This document shows, in pieces, positions 49,339 to 57,755 of a stretch of DNA of 64,000 bases; position 1 is the first letter of the stretch; every line of letters starts with the position of its first letter. The notes under the pieces are model-generated. The model saw nothing but the letters and a program-made list of their open reading frames with translations, was not told the DNA's origin and ran no database searches. Origin of the DNA: Microbacterium gorillae (GTDB lineage: Bacteria; Actinomycetota; Actinomycetes; Actinomycetales; Microbacteriaceae); contig NZ_LN648875.1 of the NCBI RefSeq assembly GCF_000826185.2, positions 1,298,356 to 1,362,355 of the forward strand, in the 5' to 3' direction. A program made the position numbers and the translations under genes.

Positions 49339-51092
49339 GGCCCACACAAGGCGTCACCTTCGGCGGACGATACGAACTGCTTTCCCGGATCGCGATCGGC
49401 GGCATGGGAGAGGTCTGGGAGGCGACCGACCACGTCATCGGACGGACGGTCGCCATCAAGATCCTCAAGGACGAGTACATGGGCGACCCGGGCTTCCTGG
49501 AGCGCTTCCGCGCTGAGGCTCGCCACGCCGCCCTCGTCAACCACGAGGGCATCGCGAGCGTGTACGACTACGGCGAGGAGAACGGCTCAGCCTTCCTCGT
49601 GATGGAGCTCGTGCCCGGCGAGGCCCTGTCCACGATCCTGGAACGAGAAGGTGCGCTCAGCGCCGACCGTACGCTCGACATCGTCGCGCAGACCGCGTCC
49701 GCCCTGCAAGCCGCCCACGCGGCGGGCCTCGTGCACCGCGACATCAAGCCCGGCAACCTCCTGATCACGCCCGATGGTCGGGTGAAGATCACCGATTTCG
49801 GTATCGCTCGGATCGCCGACCAGGTTCCGCTGACCGCGACCGGTCAGGTGATGGGCACGGTGCAGTACCTCTCCCCCGAGCAGGCGTCCGGTCATCCGGC
49901 ATCGCCCGCGACCGACATCTACTCACTCGGCATCGTCGCGTACGAGTGCCTGGCGGGTAAGCGACCGTTCACCGGCGAGTCGCAGGTCGCCATCGCGATG
50001 GCGCAGATCAATGACGCCCCGCCGCCGCTGCCGGACTCGGTTCCCGAGCCGGTGGATCGTCTCGTGATGGCGATGATCGCGAAGAAGCCTGAGGACCGAC
50101 CCGGTTCCTCGGCCGCCGTCGCCCGTGCCGCCACGGCTCTGCGCCGCGGCGACCTCGCCGCCGCCGCCCGTGCCGTCCCGGCGGTCGCCACCGGTGCGGT
50201 CGGCTCCGACGACTCCACCCAGCTCCTGTTCGGACAGAGCGACGATGCCACGACGCGCCTGCTCGGTGCCAGTGACACGCAGTCCCTCGACACCGCTGCG
50301 GCCGAGGAAAGCGCCAAGAAGGGCAAGAAGAGCCCGTGGACGTGGCCGCTGATCGCCCTGATCGCCGTCCTCATCCTGGCGGTCGCCGGATCCCTGTGGG
50401 CTCTGTTCGGGGCCAAGGGCGATGCGGGGAAGTCGCCGAGCGCGGCCGCCACGACCTCGCAGCCGGCGCCCAAGCCGAGCACTCCGTCCCCCCTTCCGAC
50501 GAAGACCGAGGAGACGACGGTCGACCCCTCCACGCTGGGCCTGGAGGGCATCTCGTGTGACGAGGCGAAGCAGAAGCTCACGGATGCCGGCCTCACCGGA
50601 ACCTGCGTCGACGGCGAAGCCGCCACCAGTGAGGACCAGGTCGGCAGGGTGATCAGCTTCTCGCCGACCGCAAACCTCAAGCCCGGCACCGAGGTCACTC
50701 TCAAGGTCTACGGCCCGATGACCGAGATGCCGGCACCGAGTGCCGGCCAGTTCAGCGAGAATCCCGTCACGGCGGGCAGCCAGACCCAGGTCACGTGGCC
50801 GGCCTACTCCTGCCCGGCGGGCCTCGGCACCCCGAACGCGTACAACATCACTCTCTCGGGCCCGGCGACCTTCGTCGACGGTGGGGGCTCGCAGTTGCAG
50901 GTGTCGGGCAACTCCGCCGACATCCGCATCGCGGACGACGGCAGCGGACAGGTGGAGATGACCTACACCGTGACGTGCTCGAACCGAACGTCCGGATCCT
51001 CTGAAGCCGCCACCGCCACGGTGCAGCCGGCGCCGACCCAGCCCACGCCCACTCCCACCCAGGGCGGCGGCGACAACGGTGACGGTCAGTGA
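49335..51092 (+). CDS. pknA: Membrane Ser/Thr protein kinase, PknA-like
   Basis: A 585-residue Hanks-type kinase. Glycine loop IAIGGMGEVW, Lys in VAIKILKD, catalytic loop VHRDIKPGNLL near residue 137, DFGIARIAD and YLSPEQ. Transmembrane helix WPLIALIAVLILAVAGSLWALF near residue 337. The outside part is unusually long for PknA: a Ser/Pro linker, one PASTA-like module (GISCDEAKQKLTDAGLTG) and a beta-rich module with paired Cys, ending in a Thr/Pro/Gly tail. It may sense wall fragments in addition to the PknB PASTA domains. Confidence 0.9.
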   Translation: MRPTQGVTFGGRYELLSRIAIGGMGEVWEATDHVIGRTVAIKILKDEYMGDPGFLERFRAEARHAALVNHEGIASVYDYGEENGSAFLVMELVPGEALSTILEREGALSADRTLDIVAQTASALQAAHAAGLVHRDIKPGNLLITPDGRVKITDFGIARIADQVPLTATGQVMGTVQYLSPEQASGHPASPATDIYSLGIVAYECLAGKRPFTGESQVAIAMAQINDAPPPLPDSVPEPVDRLVMAMIAKKPEDRPGSSAAVARAATALRRGDLAAAARAVPAVATGAVGSDDSTQLLFGQSDDATTRLLGASDTQSLDTAAAEESAKKGKKSPWTWPLIALIAVLILAVAGSLWALFGAKGDAGKSPSAAATTSQPAPKPSTPSPLPTKTEETTVDPSTLGLEGISCDEAKQKLTDAGLTGTCVDGEAATSEDQVGRVISFSPTANLKPGTEVTLKVYGPMTEMPAPSAGQFSENPVTAGSQTQVTWPAYSCPAGLGTPNAYNITLSGPATFVDGGGSQLQVSGNSADIRIADDGSGQVEMTYTVTCSNRTSGSSEAATATVQPAPTQPTPTPTQGGGDNGDGQ

Positions 51093-51139
51093 TCAGCTGA
51101 GAGCAGATAGGCTGAACTGCGCTGAAACGCAGGGGGTTC

Positions 51140-52852
51140 ATGTCCGTGTCCGAGCAATCGCGAGTGCTGTCAGACCGCTACCGCATCGATGAGATGATCG
51201 GTCGCGGCGGGATGGCGACCGTTTACCGCGGGTATGACGTCACCCTCGGCCGTACCGTGGCGATCAAGATCCTGAACGCCGATCTCGCGCGAGACAATGT
51301 CTTCCGGACGCGGTTCCGCATGGAGGCGCAGGCAGCGTCCCGGATGGCGAACCCCACGATCGTTCGTGTCTACGACGCCGGCGAGGACGCCTCGACACCG
51401 GGCGCCGCCCCCACACCGTACATCGTGATGGAGCTCGTCTCCGGACGCACCCTGAAGCAGGTCATCGCCGACGGTGCGGTTCCCGTCACCGATGCGCTGC
51501 ACTACGTCGACGGGATTCTGGAAGCGCTCGAGTACTCCCACCGGGCCGGCGTCGTGCACCGCGACATCAAGCCGGGCAACGTCATGATCACGGACGACGG
51601 CCGCGTCAAGGTGATGGACTTCGGCATCGCCCGCGCCGTGTCGGATTCCTCGTCGACGGTCGCCGAGACCACCTCGATCATCGGCACCGCCGCGTACTTC
51701 TCCCCGGAGCAGGCCAAGGGCGATCCGGTGGACGCACGCACCGACCTGTACTCCACCGGAGTCGTGCTCTACGAGTTGCTCGCCGGGCGCCAGCCCTTCC
51801 GCGGCGACAGTCCCGTCGCCGTCGCGTACCAGCACGTCAGTGAGACCCCGGTCGCGCCCAGCGAGGTCGTGACGACCGTGCCGCGCCAGCTGGATGCGGT
51901 CGTGCTGCGCGCGCTGGCCAAGGATCCGTACAGCCGGTTCCCGGACGCGGCCACCTTCCGCGCCGCGATCGCCGGTGCTCAGGAGGGTCGGACCCCCACC
52001 AAACGACAGCTGGACTCGCTCACGAACGAGCTCTACGGCGCGAACCCTCGCGCCGCGGCGGAAACGGCACGGTCGCTGCGACAGCTGAGCACGGACAACA
52101 CGATGACGCGGACCCAGCAGGGTCCCCCCGTCGCCTGGATCTGGCTCGGTGTCGCGATCATCGCGACGCTCATCGTCGCGGTCGTGTTCTGGGTCGTGAC
52201 GATCAGCCGCGTCCCGGATCCCACCTCGACCGCCGCCGCGATGCCCGACATCGTCAACGTCGACTACGACAAGGCCGCGAAGGATCTCGAGGCAGCCGGT
52301 CTGGTGCCGGTACGCGTCGATGAAGCCAGCCCGACCATCAAGGAGGGTAACGTCGTCCGCACCGACCCGGTCGCCGGCACCACTGTCGAGGACGGCGAGA
52401 GCGTGAACGTCGTCGTCTCCACCGGCGTGCAGAAGGCGGTCGCGCCCAAGTTGGTCGGACTCGCCTCCGCCGACGCCACGGCGGCTCTGGCGAAGGCCGG
52501 ACTCGCGCTGGGCCGCATCGACAACCGCAACGACCCCAACACGGCGGCGAACATCGTCCTGGAGGCCAGTGAGGACGACGGTTCGAGCGTCTCCGAAGGC
52601 GAGGAGCTGCTCGCGGGTGCCACGATCAACCTCGTCGTCGCCAGTGGAAAGGTCACGGTCGAGAACGTCGGCGGCTTCACGGTCGAGGCCGCGACCACGA
52701 AGCTCACCGATCCGGAGACGATGGGCCTGACGGTCACCACGAAGAACGACACCAACCCGGACTGCAGCAAGGGCACCGTCACCGGTCAGGACAAGATCGG
52801 TGACGTGCCGATCCATTCCACGGTCGAGCTGACCGTGTGCCCGGCCGGCTGA
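51140..52852 (+). CDS. pknB: Membrane Ser/Thr protein kinase with PASTA repeats
   Basis: A 570-residue kinase with the complete PknB plan: IGRGGMATVYRGYD, VAIKILNAD, VHRDIKPGNVMI near residue 138 and MDFGIARAVSDSSSTVAETT, an activation loop rich in Ser/Thr. Then the helix WIWLGVAIIATLIVAVVFWV near residue 335 and three PASTA modules beginning MPDIVNVDYDKAAKDL, APKLVGLASADATA and VENVGGFTVEAATTK. It senses muropeptides or lipid II and phosphorylates growth proteins. GTAGCG-like spacing 47 bp after pknA. Confidence 0.94.
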   Translation: MSVSEQSRVLSDRYRIDEMIGRGGMATVYRGYDVTLGRTVAIKILNADLARDNVFRTRFRMEAQAASRMANPTIVRVYDAGEDASTPGAAPTPYIVMELVSGRTLKQVIADGAVPVTDALHYVDGILEALEYSHRAGVVHRDIKPGNVMITDDGRVKVMDFGIARAVSDSSSTVAETTSIIGTAAYFSPEQAKGDPVDARTDLYSTGVVLYELLAGRQPFRGDSPVAVAYQHVSETPVAPSEVVTTVPRQLDAVVLRALAKDPYSRFPDAATFRAAIAGAQEGRTPTKRQLDSLTNELYGANPRAAAETARSLRQLSTDNTMTRTQQGPPVAWIWLGVAIIATLIVAVVFWVVTISRVPDPTSTAAAMPDIVNVDYDKAAKDLEAAGLVPVRVDEASPTIKEGNVVRTDPVAGTTVEDGESVNVVVSTGVQKAVAPKLVGLASADATAALAKAGLALGRIDNRNDPNTAANIVLEASEDDGSSVSEGEELLAGATINLVVASGKVTVENVGGFTVEAATTKLTDPETMGLTVTTKNDTNPDCSKGTVTGQDKIGDVPIHSTVELTVCPAG

Positions 52853-52859
52853 GTTCCGT

Positions 52860-53504
52860 TCAGACCACGTGCGGTCGCAGGAGTGCGCCGCGCTCCGGTG
52901 CCGCGGTGTCCCCGAGCATCGCCAGCCAGTTACCGAGCAGGCGGTAGCCGCCCTCGGTGAGCACGCTCTCCGGGTGGAACTGCACGCCGTGAATCGGCGC
53001 GGTGCGATGACTGATCCCCATCACGACCCCGTCCTCCGCGCGGGCGGTGACGTGCAGCGTGGACGGCAGCGTCCGCTCGTCCACCGCCAGAGAATGGTAT
53101 CGCCCGACCATCAGGTCACCGGGGAGGCCGTGGAAGAGCCCGCGTCGGTCATGGCGGATCATCGAGCATCGCCCGTGCATGGGTTCCGGCGCGGTGCGCA
53201 CGATCGCGCGGAACGTCACCGCGATCGCCTGATGCCCCAGACACACGCCGAGGAGCGGAGTGCCGGACCGCTCCGCCGCGAGGACGAGGGCGACCGACGC
53301 GCCGGCCTCCTGCGGGGCCCCGGGGCCGGGCGAGAGCATCACGCCGTCCACGCCGGCAAGACTCTCCTCCGGGTCGGCGATCTCGTCGGATTCCACGACG
53401 CGCACGTGCGCGTCGAGCTCACGAAGATAGCCGACGAGGGTGTGGACGAAACTGTCGTGGTTGTCGACGACGAGGACGTGTCGTCCGCTACTCGACGGTG
53501 ACAT
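52860..53504 (-). CDS. Glutamine amidotransferase, anthranilate/aminodeoxychorismate synthase component II
   Basis: A 214-residue class I amidotransferase. Start VLVVDNHDSFVHTLVGYL, the nucleophile in LLGVCLGHQAIAV near residue 87 and the His-Glu of HGVQFHPESVLTEGG near residue 172. It makes ammonia for TrpE or PabB. The conserved position opposite pknB in actinobacteria supports the call but trpG versus pabA is not decided. It is convergent with pknB and overlaps the small membrane gene by 17 bp. Confidence 0.9.
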   Translation of the reverse strand: MSPSSSGRHVLVVDNHDSFVHTLVGYLRELDAHVRVVESDEIADPEESLAGVDGVMLSPGPGAPQEAGASVALVLAAERSGTPLLGVCLGHQAIAVTFRAIVRTAPEPMHGRCSMIRHDRRGLFHGLPGDLMVGRYHSLAVDERTLPSTLHVTARAEDGVVMGISHRTAPIHGVQFHPESVLTEGGYRLLGNWLAMLGDTAAPERGALLRPHVV

Positions 53505-53643
53505 CCTGCGGCGAGATGAACGTGCTCGCCCACGGGAAGACGTACCAGAACAGGCCGTACAGGATCGCCGCGACCACGATCAGAACGATCAGCAGCCGCA
53601 CGAACCACGGTCCGGGCAGCAGCCGCCAGAGTGCGCCGTACAT
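53488..53643 (-). CDS. Small single-pass membrane protein (51 residues)
   Basis: The sequence YGALWRLLPGPWFVRLLIVLIVVAAILYGLFWYVFPW has one long hydrophobic helix, followed by a polar tail ending PQDVTVE. ATG at 53643 overlaps the sortase stop (TGATG) and GAAGGGGG precedes it. It lies between the sortase and amidotransferase genes, a place where other actinobacteria also carry a small membrane protein; function unknown. Confidence 0.7.
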   Translation of the reverse strand: MYGALWRLLPGPWFVRLLIVLIVVAAILYGLFWYVFPWASTFISPQDVTVE

Positions 53644-54428
53644 CAGGCCCCCTTCGCCAGCACGGTGGACGCCGGAACCTTGCCGTCCGCTTCCCGCGGC
53701 GTGAATGATTCGAACACGCCGTAAGCGATGAGCCGCTCGCTGAACCCGTACCGGGGCGAGCACGTGGTCATCGTCAGGTACCGTCCGGAAACGCCGGCGG
53801 CGGCGTCCTGCGGCGTCGGGAGAAGGACGTCGACCGAGTCCGGGGTGACGTACTCCAGGCTGCGGAAACGGTAGGTGTACCAGCCGGCCTGGGTCTCGAT
53901 CACGATCGCGTCGCCGGCGTGCAGCTGCGGGAGATTCTCGAACGGCGCGCCGTGGCTGCCGCGGTGGCCGGCGAGCGCGAAGTTGCCCTCTTGACCGGGC
54001 ATGGCGTTATCGACGTAGTGACCGACCATCTCGCGGTCCAGGCTCTCGTACGTCGCCGTGCCCTCCGCGATCGGGAACTTGTCGATCCCCAGTCGCGGAA
54101 TGATGATGTTCGCGATGTACTCGCCGCGTCCCGGCTCGACCATGGCGGGTGGGTCTGCGGTCAGCGTGTTGTACGGCGACTCGGGGCTGGATTTCGGCAG
54201 GTCCCCGTTCCGGGATGCCTCCTGGCTCCACTGCTGCGACTTCTCATTGCCGGCGGCCGAGGCCTGCGCGCCCATGATCCAGTCGCCGACCCACATCTGC
54301 CAGACGACGTACAGCAGGACGACCAGGCCGACGGTGATCAGCAGCTCGCCCAGAACTCCGGTGAACGTGACGCGCGAGCGCTGACGAGCACGGCGCGCGG
54401 AACGGCGGGAGACTGTGGCGGAGGTCAC
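53643..54428 (-). CDS. Class E sortase
   Basis: A 261-residue sortase. Cytoplasmic basic start (SRRSARRARQRSR), membrane anchor GVLGELLITVGLVVLLYVVW, and the sortase barrel with His155 (ALAGHRGSHG), Cys223 (LTMTTCSPR) and Arg232 (SERLIAYG), the catalytic triad. TTCSP is characteristic of the class. It anchors proteins with an LAXTG-like motif to the wall. No substrate gene is recognised in the window. Confidence 0.9.
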   Translation of the reverse strand: MTSATVSRRSARRARQRSRVTFTGVLGELLITVGLVVLLYVVWQMWVGDWIMGAQASAAGNEKSQQWSQEASRNGDLPKSSPESPYNTLTADPPAMVEPGRGEYIANIIIPRLGIDKFPIAEGTATYESLDREMVGHYVDNAMPGQEGNFALAGHRGSHGAPFENLPQLHAGDAIVIETQAGWYTYRFRSLEYVTPDSVDVLLPTPQDAAAGVSGRYLTMTTCSPRYGFSERLIAYGVFESFTPREADGKVPASTVLAKGA

Positions 54429-54495
54429 AAGGGGAGCCTATCCGCGCATGCTGAGAACGCGCCCCCGACCAGGGACGCGTTCAGGGTCGGTGCGC

Positions 54496-54738
54496 TCAGC
54501 GCCACCGCATCGTCATCAGGAAGCCGATGAACGCGATGCCGAAGCCGATGACGAGATTCCAGGCACCGATGCCCGGGATCGGCCACGCCTCAGAGCTCAG
54601 GTAGTAGGTGATGACCCACGCGAGTCCGATCAGCATGAATGCGACCATGACCGGCTTGAACCAGACGGGGTTCGGGCTCGGATCGAGATTCGCGGTCTCG
54701 CGCTCGTCCGACTTCTCAGGGCGTGCCATGTCAGCCAT
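54496..54738 (-). CDS. crgA: Cell division protein CrgA
   Basis: An 80-residue CrgA: charged N-terminus (ARPEKSDERETANLDPSP), then two transmembrane helices, PVMVAFMLIGLAWVITYYLS and WNLVIGFGIAFIGFLMTM. It recruits FtsI-type enzymes to the septum. An alternative ATG 9 bp downstream is possible. Conserved neighbour of the pknB/sortase block. Confidence 0.93.
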   Translation of the reverse strand: MADMARPEKSDERETANLDPSPNPVWFKPVMVAFMLIGLAWVITYYLSSEAWPIPGIGAWNLVIGFGIAFIGFLMTMRWR

Positions 54739-54797
54739 CCTACCGAGCCGACGCCGGATCGGCGATCCGAGATGCGCTACCCGGCCGCCGCTGGGGA

Positions 54798-54864
54798 ATT
54801 ACATGCGTGTAATCCATCCCCAGTTGTGCACAACTCTGTGGATAACTCTCCACATCTGTCCACA
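54798..54864. promoter_or_regulatory. DnaA-box-like cluster with a 16-bp palindrome
   Basis: ATTACATGCGTGTAAT (54798-54813) is a perfect palindrome. It is followed within 11 bp by four DnaA-like nonamers: TTGTGCACA at 54824, perfect TGTGGATAA at 54837-54845 (reverse of TTATCCACA), CTCTCCACA at 54846 and CTGTCCACA at 54856-54864. The cluster lies just before the rhomboid gene end and upstream of crgA. It is not the main oriC, which should lie beyond gyrB; a DnaA-titration or regulatory site is possible. Confidence 0.55.
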
Positions 54865-54866
54865 GG

Positions 54867-55766
54867 TCAGTTCAGGGCGAAGGGGTGCAGGACCGGGATG
54901 AGGAACGTGGCGAGAATCAGGACGACGACGAAGCCCGCGAGAAGTCCGATCTGCAGACCCCGCTTGCTGCGCTGCCGCGTCGCGGCGTAGATCGCACCCA
55001 CCACGAGGCCACCGATGAGCCCACCGACGTGCGCCTGCCACGCGATGCTCAAGCCCGGGAAGAAGCCGATCACGAGGTTCAGGCCGACCACGATCAGGAT
55101 GCCGCGGATGTCACCACCCAGGCGCCGCGTGATGACGATGATGGCACCGAGCGTTCCGAAGATGGCACCGGAGGCTCCGACCACGACTTGGTTCGGATCG
55201 ATCAGCGCCGTGACGACGGATCCGGAAAGGCCCGCGATGAGGTAGAGCGTCAGGAACCGCCCGCGCCCCAGCATCGGCTCGAGGATTCGTCCGATCATCC
55301 ACAGGCTCAGCATGTTCAGACCGAGGTGGATGATCCCGCCGTGCACCAGCAGAACGGTCAGCGCGCGCCAGGGTTCGAGGATCGAGGGCAGACCGGGGTC
55401 GATGCGCCAGCCCTGGAACGCGAGGAAACTCGTGATCGTGTCGCCGAACCCGCCCGGGATCATCTGCAGCAGTGAGATGACGACCGTGACCGCGATGATC
55501 GTGTACGTCACCGGTAGCCCGCGGAACCCGGACGCCGCGACGGCGTCCGGTCCACGAGTCCACCGACGCTCCGCCTTCTTCTGCGCGGGGGTGCGCGACT
55601 GCTTCTGCTCCTTCATGCACTCGGGGCACACGACGCCCACCGGACCCGGGGTCTGGCATTCGTGGCAGATCGTGCGCAGACACCGCTGGCACAGCACGAA
55701 GCTCACCCGGTCCGGGTGGCGGTAGCAGTAGTTGTCGCTGTTTCGCGAGAAGTCGGCGGAGCTCAC
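54867..55766 (-). CDS. Rhomboid-family serine protease with zinc-ribbon N-terminus
   Basis: A 299-residue intramembrane protease. The N-terminal cysteine-rich part (CYRHPDRVSFVLCQRC, then TICHECQTPG and CPECMKEQ) may bind zinc. The membrane core has HGGIIHLGLNMLSLWMIGR, the catalytic Ser in VGASGAIFGTLGA and the catalytic His in WQAHVGGLIGG. The start GTG at 55766 is the best by length but no strong ribosome site precedes it. It cleaves membrane proteins; substrate unknown. It follows the ppiA gene by 7 bp. Confidence 0.87.
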   Translation of the reverse strand: MSSADFSRNSDNYCYRHPDRVSFVLCQRCLRTICHECQTPGPVGVVCPECMKEQKQSRTPAQKKAERRWTRGPDAVAASGFRGLPVTYTIIAVTVVISLLQMIPGGFGDTITSFLAFQGWRIDPGLPSILEPWRALTVLLVHGGIIHLGLNMLSLWMIGRILEPMLGRGRFLTLYLIAGLSGSVVTALIDPNQVVVGASGAIFGTLGAIIVITRRLGGDIRGILIVVGLNLVIGFFPGLSIAWQAHVGGLIGGLVVGAIYAATRQRSKRGLQIGLLAGFVVVLILATFLIPVLHPFALN

Positions 55767-55773
55767 GCGCGGC

Positions 55774-56331
55774 TCAGGCGGCGGCGATGTCGATCGACGA
55801 GATGACCACCGGCTCGACCGGGCGGTCGCCGGCACCGGTCCGGACGGCGCCGATCTCGTCCACCACGGCGCGGGATGCGTCGTCGGCGACCTCACCGAAG
55901 ATGGTGTGCTTGCCGGTCAGCCACGGGGTCGGGTCCGTGGTGATGAAGAACTGGGAGCCGTTGGTTCCCTCCGGCTGCCCGGTGATGGCGTTGCGGCGCA
56001 GTCCGGCGTTGGCCATCGCGAGCAGGTACGGCTTGGAGAAGTCGAGCTCCGGGTGGATCTCATCGTTGAAGTTGTAGCCGGGGCCGCCGACGCCCTGACC
56101 GAGCGGGTCCCCGCCCTGGATCATGAAGTTCGGGATGATGCGGTGGAAGATGACGTCCTTGTAGAGCGGTCCGTCGCCCTTCGCGCCCGTTCGCGGGTCG
56201 GTCCACTCCCCCGATCCGTCGGAGAGGCCGATGAAGTTCTTGACGGTCTGCGGCGCCTGGTCGCCGAAGAGGTTGACGACGATGTCGCCGTGGTTGGTGT
56301 GGATGGTCGCGACTGCGGAGTGAAGAGGCAT
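55774..56331 (-). CDS. ppiA: Cyclophilin-type peptidyl-prolyl isomerase
   Basis: A 185-residue cyclophilin: TNHGDIVVNLFGDQAPQTVK, the active-site Arg/Phe in VIFHRIIPNFMIQGGDP near residue 66 and NGSQFFITTDP. No signal peptide, so cytosolic. It assists prolyl isomerisation during folding. Its position between the rhomboid and the DUF gene is conserved near actinobacterial gyrA. The longer open frame upstream is a shadow. Confidence 0.92.
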   Translation of the reverse strand: MPLHSAVATIHTNHGDIVVNLFGDQAPQTVKNFIGLSDGSGEWTDPRTGAKGDGPLYKDVIFHRIIPNFMIQGGDPLGQGVGGPGYNFNDEIHPELDFSKPYLLAMANAGLRRNAITGQPEGTNGSQFFITTDPTPWLTGKHTIFGEVADDASRAVVDEIGAVRTGAGDRPVEPVVISSIDIAAA

Positions 56332-56445
56332 GTTCAGATTCTCGCAGAGTTCGCCGTGAAGGCGTCCCTCGCACCAACCGGACCAGGTTGTTTTCTGACG
56401 AGTTCTGGCAAGATGGTGCGTGTTCGCACGAGAGGGAGGCCACGG

Positions 56446-56967
56446 ATGAACCTCAGCCGAAAGCGCCGTAAGGAACTGCACCAGCTGCAGAAGTCGGCCA
56501 ACCAGCTCTGGCACGATCAGCAGCACCTGGCGGAGAACGCCGCCGTCATCGCCCGCGAAGCCGGGCGACAGATCGGGAACTTCAACCGCGAGACTCTGGT
56601 GCCGACCGTTCAGAACGCATACGAGTCGAACGTCGTCCCGGTCGTCGACCGCGGGGTGAAGGCGTCCAAGAAGTTCGTCGAGGGCACCGTGGTTCCGGCC
56701 GTCGGTGGCGTCGTCGGCACGGCGCTGTCCGCTTGGGACCACGCCACCGACACGCGCACGCGCCTGTCCGGCCCCGCAGGAAAGTACGTCCAGCACCTGG
56801 TCGAGGTCGCTGAGCCGAAGAAGAAGGGCATCGGCGCCGGCGGCGTCATCGCCATCATTCTCGGTGCGGCCGCCGCCATCGGCGTGCTCTACGCCGCGTG
56901 GCAGACGCTCCGCGCCGACGACGAGCTCTGGGTCGCGGATGACCCGCTGTCCGCGCCGGAGGCGTGA
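56446..56967 (+). CDS. Small membrane-anchored protein, coiled-coil N-terminus
   Basis: A 173-residue protein. A helical charged N-part (RKRRKELHQLQKSANQLWHD, then HLAENAAVIAREAGRQIG) is followed by a Val-rich stretch and one C-terminal transmembrane helix (GAGGVIAIILGAAAAIGVLYAAW) and an acidic tail (DDELWVADDP). It resembles DUF proteins common next to ppiA/ybaK in Microbacteriaceae; function unknown. GAGGGAGG before the ATG. It overlaps the YbaK gene by 4 bp. Confidence 0.7.
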   Translation: MNLSRKRRKELHQLQKSANQLWHDQQHLAENAAVIAREAGRQIGNFNRETLVPTVQNAYESNVVPVVDRGVKASKKFVEGTVVPAVGGVVGTALSAWDHATDTRTRLSGPAGKYVQHLVEVAEPKKKGIGAGGVIAIILGAAAAIGVLYAAWQTLRADDELWVADDPLSAPEA

Positions 56968-57446
56968 GCACCACCGACACTGATCGAGTCCGAGCGGCGG
57001 CTTCCGCCCTCGGACTCGATGTCGTCGTCCGGGAGCGCCCGGAGGCTCGCTCGCTGACGGAGGCGGCCGAGCTGCTCGGGCTCCGACCCGAGGACATCGT
57101 CAAGACGCTGGTCGTCAAGCGCAGCGATGACACTTTCCTGTTCGCCCTCATTCCAGGCGACAAGGCCATCTCCTGGCCGAAGCTCCGCGCCGTCGTCGGC
57201 GTCAACAAGCTGCAGATGCCGGCCCCGGACGTGGCCCTCGCCGCGACCGGGTACGACCGCGGCACCATCGTTCCACTCGGTTCCAGCACCGCCTGGCCGG
57301 TCTTCGCGGATGAATCGATCCTCGGACGCCGCATCGCGATGGGGGCCGGCGCCCACGGCTACAGTCTGTTCGTCGACGCGGACGCCCTGATCGCGGCGCT
57401 CGATGCCACGGTCGCCGACATCTCGGCGCCCGCCCCGCAGCGCTGA
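56964..57446 (+). CDS. YbaK/EbsC-type aminoacyl-tRNA deacylase
   Basis: A 160-residue trans-editing domain protein: VVVRERPEARSLTEAAELLG, the family strand KTLVVKRSDDTFLFALIPGD and AISWPKLRAVVG, then YDRGTIVPLGSS and IAMGAGAHGYSLFVDA. It hydrolyses mischarged tRNA (Cys-tRNA-Pro or Ser/Ala type). GTG start, coupled to the preceding gene. Confidence 0.88.
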   Translation: MSTTDTDRVRAAASALGLDVVVRERPEARSLTEAAELLGLRPEDIVKTLVVKRSDDTFLFALIPGDKAISWPKLRAVVGVNKLQMPAPDVALAATGYDRGTIVPLGSSTAWPVFADESILGRRIAMGAGAHGYSLFVDADALIAALDATVADISAPAPQR

Positions 57447-57755
57447 CGCCGCCCGCCGCCGGTTCACCCTCCGAGTGGGTTCTCGCGTCGACGGCGACCG
57501 TACGGTAGGTTGTGAACTCTCTTGTGTTCTTGATGCGACCGCATCGTTCACGGAGACGCTCCCCGGCCGAGGGCTCGCACCACCCGTGCAGACCCGCAGA
57601 GCCCGGTATCACCGGCTCGGGCATTCTCAGGCGGGAGTCGTTCACACATCGGCCGGCCCGTGCGCCCCGATGTGCTCAGCCGTACACGCGGTCGGGCGGC
57701 GCTCGACCGTGCAGGATTCACCGTGCACTGTCGCGCGGTGAGAAAGGTCTCCACC
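57447..57755. promoter_or_regulatory. Intergenic region before the malic enzyme gene
   Basis: This 309-bp gap has no gene-like frame. A short AT-richer stretch near 57510-57535 (TTGTGAACTCTCTTGTG) is the only promoter-like sequence; I cannot name -35/-10 boxes with confidence. No riboswitch motif is seen. Confidence 0.3.

Noticed and set aside
54798..54864. Chromosomal origin oriC
   Set aside because: DnaA-like boxes exist here, but dnaA, dnaN and recF are not in the window and gyrB points to an origin further right.
57447..57755. Riboswitch before the malic enzyme gene
   Set aside because: No conserved riboswitch core or terminator/antiterminator pair was visible in the leader.
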